A DNA stretch of 53,372 nucleotides from CAZMNY01 sp964635375 (GTDB lineage Bacteria > Planctomycetota > Planctomycetia > Pirellulales > Pirellulaceae). The first letter of the stretch is position 1; every line of letters begins with the position of its first letter. Positions 25,306-34,298 of the stretch are shown piece by piece. The notes under the pieces are model-generated. The model was not told the origin of the DNA and searched no databases. It worked only from the letters and a program-made list of their open reading frames with translations. A program made the translations under genes and the position numbers. Where the stretch lies: contig CAZWOU010000025.1 of the NCBI GenBank assembly GCA_964635375.1, positions 1 through 53,372 on the forward strand, written 5' to 3'.

Positions 25306-25836
25306 ATGAGTGAGTCCTTGAGAATCGTCTACCTAATGCGCGGGTTGCCCGCGTGTGGCAAGAGCCACACCGCTCGGCGACTGGCGCGCGACGAGGGAAT
25401 CGTTCTCGAGACCGACGAATATTTCTACACTCAAGTTGGCGACGACTCGTCGAGCTACGACTATAGCGACCAGTTGTTGCCCGTTGCCCGGGAGTGGAAT
25501 CTGGCTAGATTTCGGGACGCGATCACATGCCGAATGACGCCGGTTGTTGTCGATCGCGGCAACGGACTCAATGCAGAAACGCGGGCCTACGCAGCCCTGG
25601 CCGACGAACACGGATACGAAATCGAACTCGCTGAACCGGAGTCACCCTGGTGGCAGGAGCTGCGAATCTTGTTGAAGTACAAGCAGTTCGTCGACGACCA
25701 GCTGTTTGACGCCTGGGCGAGGAAACTTGCCGACGCGACTCGCGATTCGCACCGAGTTCCGGCGTCCACCATCCGGCACTGGATGTCACGTTGGCGCCAT
25801 GATCTGACGGTGGCGGACATACTCAAACTCGACTAG
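25306..25836 (+). CDS. Small P-loop kinase (AAA_33 type)
   Basis: A 176-residue ATP-binding protein like the polynucleotide-kinase-type P-loop enzymes. Walker A is GLPACGKSHTARR (13-25). The next strand reads VLETDEYFY, where the Asp is the usual Mg2+/base residue. PVVVDRGNGLNAETRAYAALA corresponds to the substrate-side segment seen in NEDD4-binding-protein-2-like kinases, where it reads VVVDNTN. The C-terminal part contains a possible lid (YKQFVDDQLFDAWARKLAD). The start is ATG 25306, where homology begins. The gene stands alone. The substrate (RNA/DNA 5' end or small molecule) is unknown. Confidence 0.8.
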   Translation: MSESLRIVYLMRGLPACGKSHTARRLARDEGIVLETDEYFYTQVGDDSSSYDYSDQLLPVAREWNLARFRDAITCRMTPVVVDRGNGLNAETRAYAALADEHGYEIELAEPESPWWQELRILLKYKQFVDDQLFDAWARKLADATRDSHRVPASTIRHWMSRWRHDLTVADILKLD

Positions 25837-25958
25837 CGGCCTACGTTGGCAGTGCGGCGATAAACCGGCCGTGCACCCATCGTCGAAAGAGATGTTATCG
25901 AGGCGCCGACATGCAGTGCGAGCCTCGGCTTCTATAACTCCGTCTGCAACGGCTGTTG

Positions 25959-27035
25959 TTACTGCGGCGCAGCGGCCATCAATAGTCGCCAGAATTGCGC
26001 GTCGAATCGGGGCTGGCCGTTAACGTCGGGCGAGGCTCCCAGACGCGTAACGACGATTTGTCTGGAAGGCACAACATAGCACTTTCGTCCCAACGCACCG
26101 AGCGCCGCATACATGTCGTTTGGGGCGGTGGCGAGCAGCTGGCCTCGCACGAGACGTTGTCCCCGAAGGACGGATTTTTGGCCATTGAGCCACCACAGAT
26201 AGCCGTACGAGGGGTTCATGGTTTGCGATGTCGAGACGGCGGCTTTCAAATAGGCTTGGTCGGATAGCAGCCTACGATCTCCCCACCGACCGTTTGCCAG
26301 CATCAGCTGACCAAACCTGGCGAGGTCGCGCGCGCTCGTGGCGAACCCATATGAATTTGTTGGCCCGCTGCCAATCCCCTTGCGTTTGACCCAACGAGAT
26401 TCGCGCATGCCGATTGGCGTAGTGAGCCACTCGGACGTCAGCTCATTGGGCGACTTCTTTGCGGCTGCAGAAATCGCCAACAGCGTGCGCGAGTACGCGG
26501 TCGTGTTGTACTTCCACTTGACGCCGGGGCGGACGACGAATCTCAGCCGATCGTCCAACCCGCTGCTCATCGAAATCAGATGGCGAATCGTAACGGCTGA
26601 TTCTTGGGACGCGGTCGCCTGTGACCAACCGACTCCCAGGTACTCGTGGACTGGGGCGTCCAACTTGATTAGCTTCTTCTCTATCGCGATTCCCGTGAGA
26701 AAGCTGACGACACTCTTTTGGACGGAGGCGACGTCCTCGATCTTGCCGCCTGCACTCGCGTCGCCGTGCACCATGCGGCGATATCGAATGCTCGGCCGTG
26801 ACACGGCTTGGTAACGCTCCGCCAAGACTCGGCCGCGAAACGAGACGACGACGCCCGACGACTTTCGTTGCATGGCGAATCGAATCGCCTTGTCCAACTT
26901 GTCTTGATTCCAACCGACGTCGGCAGGCTTGACCGATTCCCACTGTTCGCCTGGGAAGTACAATTCGTCGGCTCTCGCGGTCGCGACGACGATCAACAGC
27001 GGCAGCAAGGCCGCAATCCAGGGTGTTCGTTTCAT
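25959..27035 (-). CDS. Serine hydrolase of the beta-lactamase family (class C-like)
   Basis: A 358-residue secreted protein with a Sec signal (MKRTPWIAALLPLLIVVATARA). The catalytic SxxK is S104-V-Q-K107 in DVASVQKSVVSFLTG and the second motif is KYNTTAYS (YxN). The family call is Pfam beta-lactamase (PF00144), which includes esterases and peptidases as well as true beta-lactamases. The fold continues with GMRESRWVKRKG and SYGYLWWLNG and ends with a standard IVVTRLG strand. It is divergent to the isochorismatase gene. Its substrate is unknown; a role in antibiotic resistance should not be assumed. Confidence 0.88.
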   Translation of the reverse strand: MKRTPWIAALLPLLIVVATARADELYFPGEQWESVKPADVGWNQDKLDKAIRFAMQRKSSGVVVSFRGRVLAERYQAVSRPSIRYRRMVHGDASAGGKIEDVASVQKSVVSFLTGIAIEKKLIKLDAPVHEYLGVGWSQATASQESAVTIRHLISMSSGLDDRLRFVVRPGVKWKYNTTAYSRTLLAISAAAKKSPNELTSEWLTTPIGMRESRWVKRKGIGSGPTNSYGFATSARDLARFGQLMLANGRWGDRRLLSDQAYLKAAVSTSQTMNPSYGYLWWLNGQKSVLRGQRLVRGQLLATAPNDMYAALGALGRKCYVVPSRQIVVTRLGASPDVNGQPRFDAQFWRLLMAAAPQ

Positions 27036-27182
27036 GGCAGTCCAAGGATGAGGAAAAAGTCAGGGCTTGGGTTGGATCCGCCGACACCTGGACAAGACAG
27101 ATCGAGTATCGTGGATTATAGCCTCGCGGAGTCCGATGGCACTGTCGGTTACTGCCAAAAAAGAGCTGATGGAATCGAGCGA

Positions 27183-27785
27183 ATGACGAACTCAATGACC
27201 GCCGTCGCGAGCGACTTGACGATTGTGTTAATCGACGTCCAGCCTCATTTTCTGCTTCCGCTGGGCGACGCGGAACCCCTGTTGGTGCGACTGGAACAAC
27301 TGTTGATCACTGCCCGTTGGTTCGATTTGCCCGTGATCACGACAGTGGAAGAGCCCGTGAATCTCAAAGGCGAACTTCCAACGCGACTAGCTGAGCGTTT
27401 GCCTGCCAATACGCAACAATTCACGAAGCAGTCGTACGACCTGTGTCGCGAGACCAAGATTTGCAAGGCGCTGACCAAACTCGGAAGGCGGCAGATCGCC
27501 GTGGCGGGCGGCGAGACCGACGTCTGTGTGCTCCAGTCGGTGCTCGCGCTGGCCTCTGCGGATTTCACCGTCTTTCTACTCGAAGACTGCCTGTTCAGTT
27601 CCGAGCAGCGCGTCGAGGCGGCTCGGCGCCGAATGGACCAAGCGGGCGCGATTCCATCCACGTACAAGACGCTATTCTACGAACTGGTTGGCGGCGAGCA
27701 GAGCGAACTTTGGCGCCGTCGAGAGGATCTGGCCAAGCTGGGTTGGCTGCCGCCGGAATCGCTGCCGTCGCGTCGCTGGGGCTGA
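27183..27785 (+). CDS. Isochorismatase-family cysteine hydrolase
   Basis: A 200-residue protein of the isochorismatase-like fold. The catalytic triad is visible: D18 in VLIDVQPHF, K82 in QFTKQSYD, and C115 in AGGETDVCVLQS. This set is typical of hydrolases acting on C-N or ester bonds, such as nicotinamidase, YcaC-like and other enzymes. The length fits the YcaC-like branch. The ATG at 27183 is the first in the conserved frame; a purine-rich stretch (GAGCG) lies close upstream. No substrate can be deduced. Confidence 0.88.
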   Translation: MTNSMTAVASDLTIVLIDVQPHFLLPLGDAEPLLVRLEQLLITARWFDLPVITTVEEPVNLKGELPTRLAERLPANTQQFTKQSYDLCRETKICKALTKLGRRQIAVAGGETDVCVLQSVLALASADFTVFLLEDCLFSSEQRVEAARRRMDQAGAIPSTYKTLFYELVGGEQSELWRRREDLAKLGWLPPESLPSRRWG

Positions 27786-27863
27786 GGATGTTGAAGGGCC
27801 CGACGATCACGAACACGCCCATCAATGTAAATGCTGATCTGCAAAAGAGATCACCAGGTTGAT

Positions 27864-29468
27864 TTACTCAGCCGCGTCGCGGACGGAGGGGAGTTGGTCG
27901 ACGAGTTCCCAATTGGTGCGGCGCATTTCGTCAATCGTGTCGCTCCGCAGCTGCAAGAGTTGAGAGCGATAGCGAGTCTGCAGCGCGAGGTTGACGAGTT
28001 CGTCGGGATCGTTCTCGATATCGTAAAGCTCTTCTATTTCGTTCTCCACCAGTGTGCGGATGTACTTGAAGCGTTCTTTTCTCAGAGAGACGTACCAGGG
28101 GATTCCGTTCAAATAATGATCGCCGCGATCGGCGGGAATCTGGTTCGTGTCTTTGCCGTAGGAACGCCCGGTAAACGACGTCAACGCCGGATGTGTCCAT
28201 TCTCGCTTAGGATCGAGCAGTAGCGGCGTGAGGTCGTGGCCATGCATCTTCCAAGGTGTCTTGATGCCGGCGAAAGAAAAGAACGTCGGAATCAGATCGA
28301 CGCCCGCTACTGGGTGCGGGACGACTTCGCCTTCAGGCAGCGTGCCCGGCATGCTGATGATCAGCGGCGACCGAATGTTGGCGTCGTAGGGAGCGAGCTT
28401 GGTGCGGAAGCCGTGTTGCCCCCAGGCGAAGCCTTGGTCGGAAGTAAATACGACAAGGGTGTTTTCGAGCTGGCCCGATTCCTCGAGCGCCCCCATGAGT
28501 CGACCGACTGCCTGGTCGAGTCCCAACACGCCTTGGTGGTACTGCCGGACCCAGTCGTTGAGTGTGTTGCCGTGAATGCATCGCGCCCCCTCGACGGTCC
28601 GTCCGCCGAAAGCGCCGCCGATCAATTGAGGGATGCCGTTCTCGCCTGGTTCCCAATAGTTGATTTTTTGCATGTAGGCTGGCTTGCCCGGACGAGGCGG
28701 GAAGATGTCTTTCGGCACTGGGATCTTTACGTTGGGATAATCCTGCCGATGGCGCACGGCGGGGGTAAACGGGCCATGAACCGCGCCATAACAGACCCAC
28801 AAGTACCAGGGGCGGCCCTCTTCGCGATGTTCGCCGCGAATAAAATCCTCGGCCAAGTTCGTGTAGTTATCGGTCGAATACCCGCGCATCAGTTTCGTCT
28901 CGGTCTTCTGATCCTTGCCGCTAAACTCGATGATCTGGTCGTAGAAATAGTGTCCGGAATTCTGTTGGTACTTGGGCCGATTCCAGACGGCTTGCCAATC
29001 CCAATCTCGCCCGGCCCCCGTGTCGGTTCCGGTGTGCCATTTGCCGACATGGGCGGTCGTGTATCCTTCCGAGCGGAATACCTTCGGCCAAAAGGGAGAT
29101 TCGGCAGGATCGTAGGTGCTGCCCGGGTACTGTCCCACCATCCGCATCGATTCGACGCCGAACTGGTGATGCCCGGTCAGCATCGTCGCTCGGCTCGGCA
29201 TGCACCATGTGCCGATAAAGGCGTGTCGAAATCGCACTCCGCGCGAAGCTAGTCGATCGATGTTGGGCGTCTTCACCCAGTCCCACGCCTCCTCGTAACA
29301 GCCAACTGTTCGGTGCGAGTGGTCGTCGGTGTAAATCAGCAAGATATTCGGCGGCGAGTCGGCGGCTAGAGCCAGTGAGGCCGCAGCGGGCAGAATCAAC
29401 GCCGTGGCCGCCCATCGCAGCAGCCAAGGCGCGGTGACGCGTAGGTCTGTGTTGCAAAACTGTCTCAT
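27864..29468 (-). CDS. Sulfatase (formylglycine-dependent)
   Basis: A 534-residue exported sulfatase. The signal peptide covers about 1-36 (WLLRWAATALILPAAASLALA). The metal pair D48-D49 is in LIYTDDHSHRTVGCY. The signature C89-M-P-S-R93 in GTWCMPSRATMLTGH is the CxPSR site where Cys becomes formylglycine. Further family parts are AHVGKWHTGTDTGAG and TLVVFTSDQGFAWGQHG, and the C-terminus ends with ELYDIENDPDELVNLA. GGAGATG lies at a good distance before the ATG. Planctomycetes carry many such enzymes for sulfated polysaccharides. The specific polymer is unknown and no carbohydrate-binding module is present. Confidence 0.93.
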   Translation of the reverse strand: MRQFCNTDLRVTAPWLLRWAATALILPAAASLALAADSPPNILLIYTDDHSHRTVGCYEEAWDWVKTPNIDRLASRGVRFRHAFIGTWCMPSRATMLTGHHQFGVESMRMVGQYPGSTYDPAESPFWPKVFRSEGYTTAHVGKWHTGTDTGAGRDWDWQAVWNRPKYQQNSGHYFYDQIIEFSGKDQKTETKLMRGYSTDNYTNLAEDFIRGEHREEGRPWYLWVCYGAVHGPFTPAVRHRQDYPNVKIPVPKDIFPPRPGKPAYMQKINYWEPGENGIPQLIGGAFGGRTVEGARCIHGNTLNDWVRQYHQGVLGLDQAVGRLMGALEESGQLENTLVVFTSDQGFAWGQHGFRTKLAPYDANIRSPLIISMPGTLPEGEVVPHPVAGVDLIPTFFSFAGIKTPWKMHGHDLTPLLLDPKREWTHPALTSFTGRSYGKDTNQIPADRGDHYLNGIPWYVSLRKERFKYIRTLVENEIEELYDIENDPDELVNLALQTRYRSQLLQLRSDTIDEMRRTNWELVDQLPSVRDAAE

Positions 29469-29767
29469 GATGCATCTCCGAAAATGGCCGCGTCAAACAT
29501 CCGACGCCGAACTTTGAGAATCGCGTCGCCAAAACAGAGGCGGCGCGCCCTTCATCTCATGGCGAACTGACTTTCCCGCTCTTCCAACGCCTGACGCACC
29601 GGCCAGAACATCGGTGATCGCTTCGCAAAGTAGAGTCCGTTTGGGAGGCAAGAGCAAGCACGCGGCGGCCTCGTCTCCTCGCTGTCCCGCTTAACGCTTA
29701 CGCGGCAAACGACTAAGTTGTCAATGTTGGCCAGTTGATGTTCCCGCTTTTTGAAATCGAGAGTCGC
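29469..29767. other. Divergent promoter region between the sulfatase and epimerase genes
   Basis: About 300 bases with no supported gene. It must contain promoters for both divergent neighbours, though no clear -35/-10 pair or operator is recognisable. Confidence 0.35.
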
Positions 29768-30772
29768 ATGACACGCCAGAATGTCCTGATTACCGGCGGC
29801 TATGGCTGCATTGGCGCCGAAACCACGAAATGGCTGTTGAGGAATTCGGATGCAGCTCTTGTTGTCTGCAGCCGCAGGGTGTGTCCGGAACGTTCCGAGC
29901 GTGTCTTTCATGACGTCGATCGCTCGCGGATCACATTCATTGCAGCCGATGTGGCCCAGCAAAGCCAGGTTCAACAAATCCTGGTCGAGCAGGACATTAG
30001 CCACGTGATCCACTTGGCCGCCCTGCAGACGCCAGACTGCCAGACTCACCGCGATCTTGGGCTTCAGATCAATTTGGCCGGCACGCAAAACATCGTCGAG
30101 GCGATGAAAGCGAGCGGGCAGTCGTTCAAACGATATATCTTCGCAAGTTCGGTTGCCGTTTACGGTCCGCGTGCGGCCTACGCCGCGGGGCGCGTGCCGA
30201 TGCTTGCCGAACCGCAACCGGTAAACGTCTACGGGGCGTGGAAGTTGGCCGGCGAGCACGTCTCGAAGTTCTTCTGCGAGGACACCGGGATTCCGACGCT
30301 TACATTGCGTCCCGGCGTGCTCTACGGTCCGGGAAGAGATGCTGGGCTGACAGCGAGCCCCACGACGGCGATGAAGTGTGTCGCGCTCGGGGTGCCGTTT
30401 GAGATTCCCTTCCGTTCACTACAGGACTACCTTTACGCACCGGACGTGGGGGGAGCGTTCGGCATTGCGGCATTGGAGCCCTTCGATGGCCATGGCGTAT
30501 TCACGCTTCCGAGCATTACGCTTGGGACAGACGACATTGTCGAGGCGTTGCGCCAAGCCGCCAGTGACTTGGGGATTGCGGAAAAATTCAAAATCACCGT
30601 TGGCGATGATGAGGTCCCGTTTATCTGTGATCTAGACTATGAGCCGTTTACGCTGGCGTTCCCCAGCGCACCTCGCACACCGTTGCGACAGGCCCTTCGA
30701 GAATCGCTGAGCGTCTTTCTCGAGCAGGTCCGTCGTGGCTGGCTGAGGGAACAGGACATTAGCGGCTCGTAA
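29768..30772 (+). CDS. NAD-dependent epimerase/dehydratase family protein
   Basis: A 334-residue extended short-chain dehydrogenase. The nucleotide-binding motif is GGYGCIGAET (10-19), followed by HLAALQTPD, the catalytic Ser region FASSVAVYGPR, and the catalytic pair in YGAWKLAGEHVS (YxxxK). RPGVLYGPGRD is the next family block. It would act on a sugar nucleotide or similar substrate, for envelope or polysaccharide building. Start ATG 29768 gives the family N-terminus; a longer frame from 29735 adds little. It stands alone and I cannot name its substrate. Confidence 0.9.
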   Translation: MTRQNVLITGGYGCIGAETTKWLLRNSDAALVVCSRRVCPERSERVFHDVDRSRITFIAADVAQQSQVQQILVEQDISHVIHLAALQTPDCQTHRDLGLQINLAGTQNIVEAMKASGQSFKRYIFASSVAVYGPRAAYAAGRVPMLAEPQPVNVYGAWKLAGEHVSKFFCEDTGIPTLTLRPGVLYGPGRDAGLTASPTTAMKCVALGVPFEIPFRSLQDYLYAPDVGGAFGIAALEPFDGHGVFTLPSITLGTDDIVEALRQAASDLGIAEKFKITVGDDEVPFICDLDYEPFTLAFPSAPRTPLRQALRESLSVFLEQVRRGWLREQDISGS

Positions 30773-30955
30773 GGCGAACAGTGGTCGGGAGGGATGGGCG
30801 AAGAAACCGCTTTGGAGTCCCCTTGTGAACCGCAGTGCGGCGTTGTCTGTCTTCGTATTGTCTACCGTCTCCGTTTTGTTGCGTCGACATCGATACTCCG
30901 CTAAGCTCATCCAGCGGTTATCTACCTCTGCTCATACCTTATCGAGGACTTCCCA

Positions 30956-31366
30956 GTGGATTGTCCGTTTTGTGGTAACGCGGCCGACGCGAACGCCGGC
31001 ACATGCGGAAACTGTGGAGCTGATCTGCGCGGAAGCAAGTCGGCGAATCCCTTTCATGAGGACGCGTATGTCTCGCCGCTTGCCGAACCGATGCCCAGAA
31101 AAAACGGCGCCAACGACTTGGCCTTGAAGATGATCGTTCCCATCGGCCGCAGTGGGTACGCGATCGCGGCTGGCTATGCCGGGCTGATTTCGCTGGGCTG
31201 CTGCCCCTTAGGTCCCGTCGCCGTCCTGCTCGGCATTCTCGCCTTCCGTGATATCAAGCGCAATCCCCACCTCGGAGGCAAGGGCCGCGCTATCTTTGGC
31301 ATCGTCACGGGGATCGTCGGGGCTGTTGGGCTGATTCTCATGGTCATTTCCATGGCAGTTGCCTAG
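30956..31366 (+). CDS. Zinc-ribbon plus DUF4190 membrane protein
   Basis: A 136-residue protein with an N-terminal zinc ribbon (CPFC and CGNC, residues 3, 6, 17 and 20), a linker, and two membrane helices (about 65-85 and 112-133) with the pattern LISLGCCPLGPVAVLLGILAFRDIKR, which is the DUF4190 block. The start is GTG 30956 because GAGG lies eight bases upstream and the zinc ribbon begins right after it. Proteins of this kind are widespread in planctomycetes and their role is unknown. Confidence 0.82.
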   Translation: MDCPFCGNAADANAGTCGNCGADLRGSKSANPFHEDAYVSPLAEPMPRKNGANDLALKMIVPIGRSGYAIAAGYAGLISLGCCPLGPVAVLLGILAFRDIKRNPHLGGKGRAIFGIVTGIVGAVGLILMVISMAVA

Positions 31367-31599
31367 AACCCGGTTGGCCCGGATCTCGCTGCGCTCGGGA
31401 CGACCGCCGTGCCGGCTCATTTTCGGCGGGGCTGTGATGTATCCGTTCTTTGAATGGCGAGGCCAGGACGAGTCGAGGGTTCTGCGAGCGGGACCGAGAC
31501 AGCAGCGATTGGTCTCATTTCCAGAGCAAATAGACAGACCTTAGGCCAGAGTGATAGACTTGGCGTTTGGCCGAGAGCGAATGTGACCTTCCGCGTGCC

Positions 31600-32220
31600 T
31601 TACTCTTCCTGGCGAATCTCGTGGGCGTCCTCGGCCGACTCGGCATGCATGCGGATGGCGGCGGGGTGGGTGTCTTGTAGAATCCTGGCAGCCTTGGCGA
31701 CTTCCAATGGGTTGCCGTGCACAACGAGCAGCGAATTTCCGGCCTGTACCTTTTGCTCGTACCAGGGAAGATGATGCGAATGGGTCCCCCAACCGGTCAT
31801 CGCTCCCAAAAACCCACCTACGATTCCTGATGTGGCGACTACCGGCGCCAGCAAGAGCGGTGCGTTTTGCTGGGCGAGCGTCAGAACGCTCACGCCGGCA
31901 ACGAGCCCGAGCGCTCCACCCACGCCAGCTCCGACGACTGCGTTTCTTTGCATGTCGTCGCCAAACTGGAGGATCTTCGGGACACAGGCGCCCGTCCACT
32001 CACATTGGGTCGAGCCCTCACATGTGCGGGGACATTTCTGGGGCAGATTCTGATAGCACCGGTACGACTCCGTCAGCCCGTCAATTTCGGTTCCAAGGCT
32101 GGAGGAGACCAGCGAGACCAGTCTCATCGGCAGGCCGCCGCGGTCGATCGCCTGGACTGCACCACCCACCTCGGTGAGCTTCTTATAGACTGCAACCACA
32201 CATTCCTTGGAGCGGCTCAT
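31600..32220 (-). CDS. Membrane protein of unknown function with a Cys-rich insert
   Basis: A 206-residue protein that starts MSRSKECVVAVYKKLTEVGGA and has a glycine-rich hydrophobic centre (about 95-142: NAVVGAGVGGALGLVAGVS, then GIVGGFLGAMTGWG). The C-terminal part (VQAGNSLLVVHGNPLEVAKA) looks like a small folded domain similar to the end of DUF1269-like membrane stress proteins. Between residues ~50 and 84 lies a segment with six cysteines (YRCYQNLPQKCPRTC, then TQCEWTGACVP) that looks out of place and could be a metal-binding insertion. GAGGA precedes the ATG by about five bases. The function is unknown. Confidence 0.65.
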   Translation of the reverse strand: MSRSKECVVAVYKKLTEVGGAVQAIDRGGLPMRLVSLVSSSLGTEIDGLTESYRCYQNLPQKCPRTCEGSTQCEWTGACVPKILQFGDDMQRNAVVGAGVGGALGLVAGVSVLTLAQQNAPLLLAPVVATSGIVGGFLGAMTGWGTHSHHLPWYEQKVQAGNSLLVVHGNPLEVAKAARILQDTHPAAIRMHAESAEDAHEIRQEE

Positions 32221-32674
32221 GACATTCCTCGTTTCGATTCGTGGCGGATCAGATTACGACGACCGCTGGGCTGCAGCCTTCCTGCCAGGAAGAAGGGTTG
32301 AGCACCCAACCGCTAGGGGCTAGCGGCAACCGCCAGAGGTTAGCGGCAATCGACAAGAGAGATTATGAGCAGTTGCGTCAGGAAAAACAACATTACTTGG
32401 GTTTAGTTTAAGTGTTTTAGCCCGCTCAAACGCCCCCGCAGCCGCTCGATCCGTTCGGCCAACTCAGAGGAAGAGGGCAGAACCTAAGGAATACCAAGCG
32501 TTTTCGGCCTGGGTAGAGGGCGCCAGCTGGGTCTGGCGAGCCGTATTGAACCGCAATTCAAGAGGAGCGGAAATGAGCATGTTTTGGTGGGGAAAACATG
32601 ATCTGGGTCTAGTTTAGAGGCTTTCGATGGCCGCGCTCGCGCGCACGATCGGCGTTCTGGCGGACATTACGCCG
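32221..32674. other. Intergenic region with palindromic repeats
   Basis: About 450 bases with no supported gene. It contains two tandem copies of a 20-base palindromic unit (listed separately). A phrase similar to TGGGTTTAGTTTA appears near 32397 and again, altered, near 32600. The function is unknown. Confidence 0.4.
32308..32347. repeat. Tandem palindromic repeat (CCGCTAG-GGG-CTAGCGG type)
   Basis: The first copy, CCGCTAG (32310-32316)-GGG-CTAGCGG (32320-32326), is a perfect 7-base inverted repeat. It is followed at once by a less perfect copy, CCGCCAG-AGG-TTAGCGG. Similar CCGCTAGCGG-type palindromes are, as far as I recall, common intergenic elements in Rhodopirellula and relatives. Confidence 0.7.
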
Positions 32675-33919
32675 TTAGTACTGCGGAGGCACGTGCGCCT
32701 GGGGGACCTGCGCCTGGGGGGCCTGAGGTGCGGGATGGCTTGGGTAAGCTGGGGCGGGCGGATTGTATTCTCCGCCAATTGGTCGTCGAGGGGCCGAAGC
32801 CAGCGCAGGGCGGACCGGTCGTTGGCCGGGTGGCGGAGGCGTGGCGTGATGTTGTTGGCGTGGCGCGTTGAATTGCTGTGGGGCAGCGTTGTTCTGAGGT
32901 GGGGCTACGTTGAATTGCGGCGGAACGGCGTTGAATTGCGGCGGAGCGGCGGCGAATTGTCGCGGAGCGGCGGCGAATTGTCGCGGAGCGGCGGCGAATT
33001 GTCGCGGGGGTCGCAGTCGCTGGGCGGTCGCAACTTCGGAGTCATGCGAGGCGACGTTTACTCTCGCGATGGCCGATTGATAGAGTTTGTCTTGCTTCAG
33101 TTCACCCGCGCGTTGGTAGGCGCCACTAGCTTGTCGAAACTCTCCCAACGCTTCATGCGCCAGTCCCAGGCTGTACCAAGCGGCGTCGTCTTCAGGGTCT
33201 TCGCGGGTCGCGTCATTCCACTGCTTCATCGCTTCGCGCCAATNNNNNNNNNNGGCGCGGACTGTGGCTGCGCCGGTGCCCCAGATCGGGTTGGCAAGTG
33301 CGACCTCTACTTGCACCTCGTGGGGCGCCAACGAGCCGGCGACCATCGATGCGGACTCCTTTGCCAGTCGGCCGAAGATGTTGGCCCGGGACGTTGGTCC
33401 CGTTGCGCTTCGCGTCAGCTCGCCCTCGTAGGGCGCCGAACGCACTGTGTCCTGCTCAATAACGAGCCCTGTCCGCGCGTTGATGAGTCGGTACTGAATG
33501 GCGGCCAGTACCTCGGGATCGCCCAGCCGCATGGTGACTGAACCGACGGATGCCCCGTTTGTCTCGATGATACGCAGGCGCGAAACCAGAATGGCCTCGG
33601 CGCCGAGGCGTCGAGTTGCTTCGAGGACGGCGGGCATATTGACAGAGCCATTCTCGAATCGGAGGCGTTCTGGCGCCACAGGCCGAAGATCTTGTTCGCT
33701 CGCGAGATCAAAAGCGCCTGACCGCGCTAGCCCCGTTGCCAACACTCGTTGGGCATCGCCTCGAACACTTTCTGGACCAGTGATGTCCAACAGGACTAAC
33801 CGCCGCACGGGAGTGTCAACTCGAGCAGGCTTCCAGCGGGTGAAGGAGGCCGTCGGGGCGCAGCCAGAGAGGGCGAGGATGAGACAACAAATGCCGCCAT
33901 TGGGAGTCTTCCAGTTCAT
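32675..33919 (-). CDS. Lipoprotein with TPR-like domain and Pro/Gln-rich repeat tail (10-N gap inside)
   Basis: A 414-residue lipoprotein with signal MNWKTPNGGICCLILALSGC (lipobox LSGC). The middle (about 35-220) has an alpha/beta domain (VRRLVLLDITGPESVRGDAQRVL, LGAEAILVSRLRIIE) like the CsgG/GNA1162-type or LPP20-like secretion-linked lipoproteins. A TPR unit lies at about 228-265 (DDAAWYSLGLAHEALGEFRQASGAYQRAGEL). The tail carries three RQFAAAP units and many QFN/APP repeats ending in a Pro/His-rich stretch. Ten N at 33244-33253 fall inside the gene; four residues there are unreadable, although the frames on the two sides agree. Confidence 0.72.
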   Translation of the reverse strand: MNWKTPNGGICCLILALSGCAPTASFTRWKPARVDTPVRRLVLLDITGPESVRGDAQRVLATGLARSGAFDLASEQDLRPVAPERLRFENGSVNMPAVLEATRRLGAEAILVSRLRIIETNGASVGSVTMRLGDPEVLAAIQYRLINARTGLVIEQDTVRSAPYEGELTRSATGPTSRANIFGRLAKESASMVAGSLAPHEVQVEVALANPIWGTGAATVRAXXXXWREAMKQWNDATREDPEDDAAWYSLGLAHEALGEFRQASGAYQRAGELKQDKLYQSAIARVNVASHDSEVATAQRLRPPRQFAAAPRQFAAAPRQFAAAPPQFNAVPPQFNVAPPQNNAAPQQFNAPRQQHHATPPPPGQRPVRPALASAPRRPIGGEYNPPAPAYPSHPAPQAPQAQVPQAHVPPQY

Positions 33920-34298
33920 GCTGTTAACGCTCGACGTGCTAGCAACGAAACGATAGTCCAGGCGGGCTCGAAGCCCCCAGGGGAACTTCGTCCATCACCG
34001 GGTTCGCCAATCATCATAATCCGCAAAGAAAGCCGTTTGATTCGACGGGCTTCCCCGACCTGAACGAAAAGGGCGCCGTGACACGAAGAACTGCTCCCCT
34101 CGGGCAGGTGGCGTGCTCCATGATCGCACCTACCTATCTTTCCAAGACCTGCTAACCGGACCGATCTAATTCACATTGGAAATCAGCCGGGGGACTTGCC
34201 GACGTTCTACCTAGAGTGAGTTCCGGCTCTAGCCCATCTCGACGTCAGTTCGTCGGGGTCGCGTGCACACGGACGTTCACGGTTACTTGGAGATCGCA
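33920..34298. other. Intergenic region upstream of the porin gene
   Basis: No gene is supported. The region holds the promoters of the divergent lipoprotein and porin genes. GGAG at 34289-34292 is the porin ribosome site. Confidence 0.35.

Noticed and set aside
25959..27035. Beta-lactamase-fold protein as an antibiotic-resistance gene
   Set aside because: SxxK and YxN are shared by many esterases and peptidases of this family, and nothing in the context points to resistance.
29552..30259. A 235-codon minus-strand open frame
   Set aside because: Antisense to the epimerase gene, which has clear GGYGCIG and YxxxK motifs.
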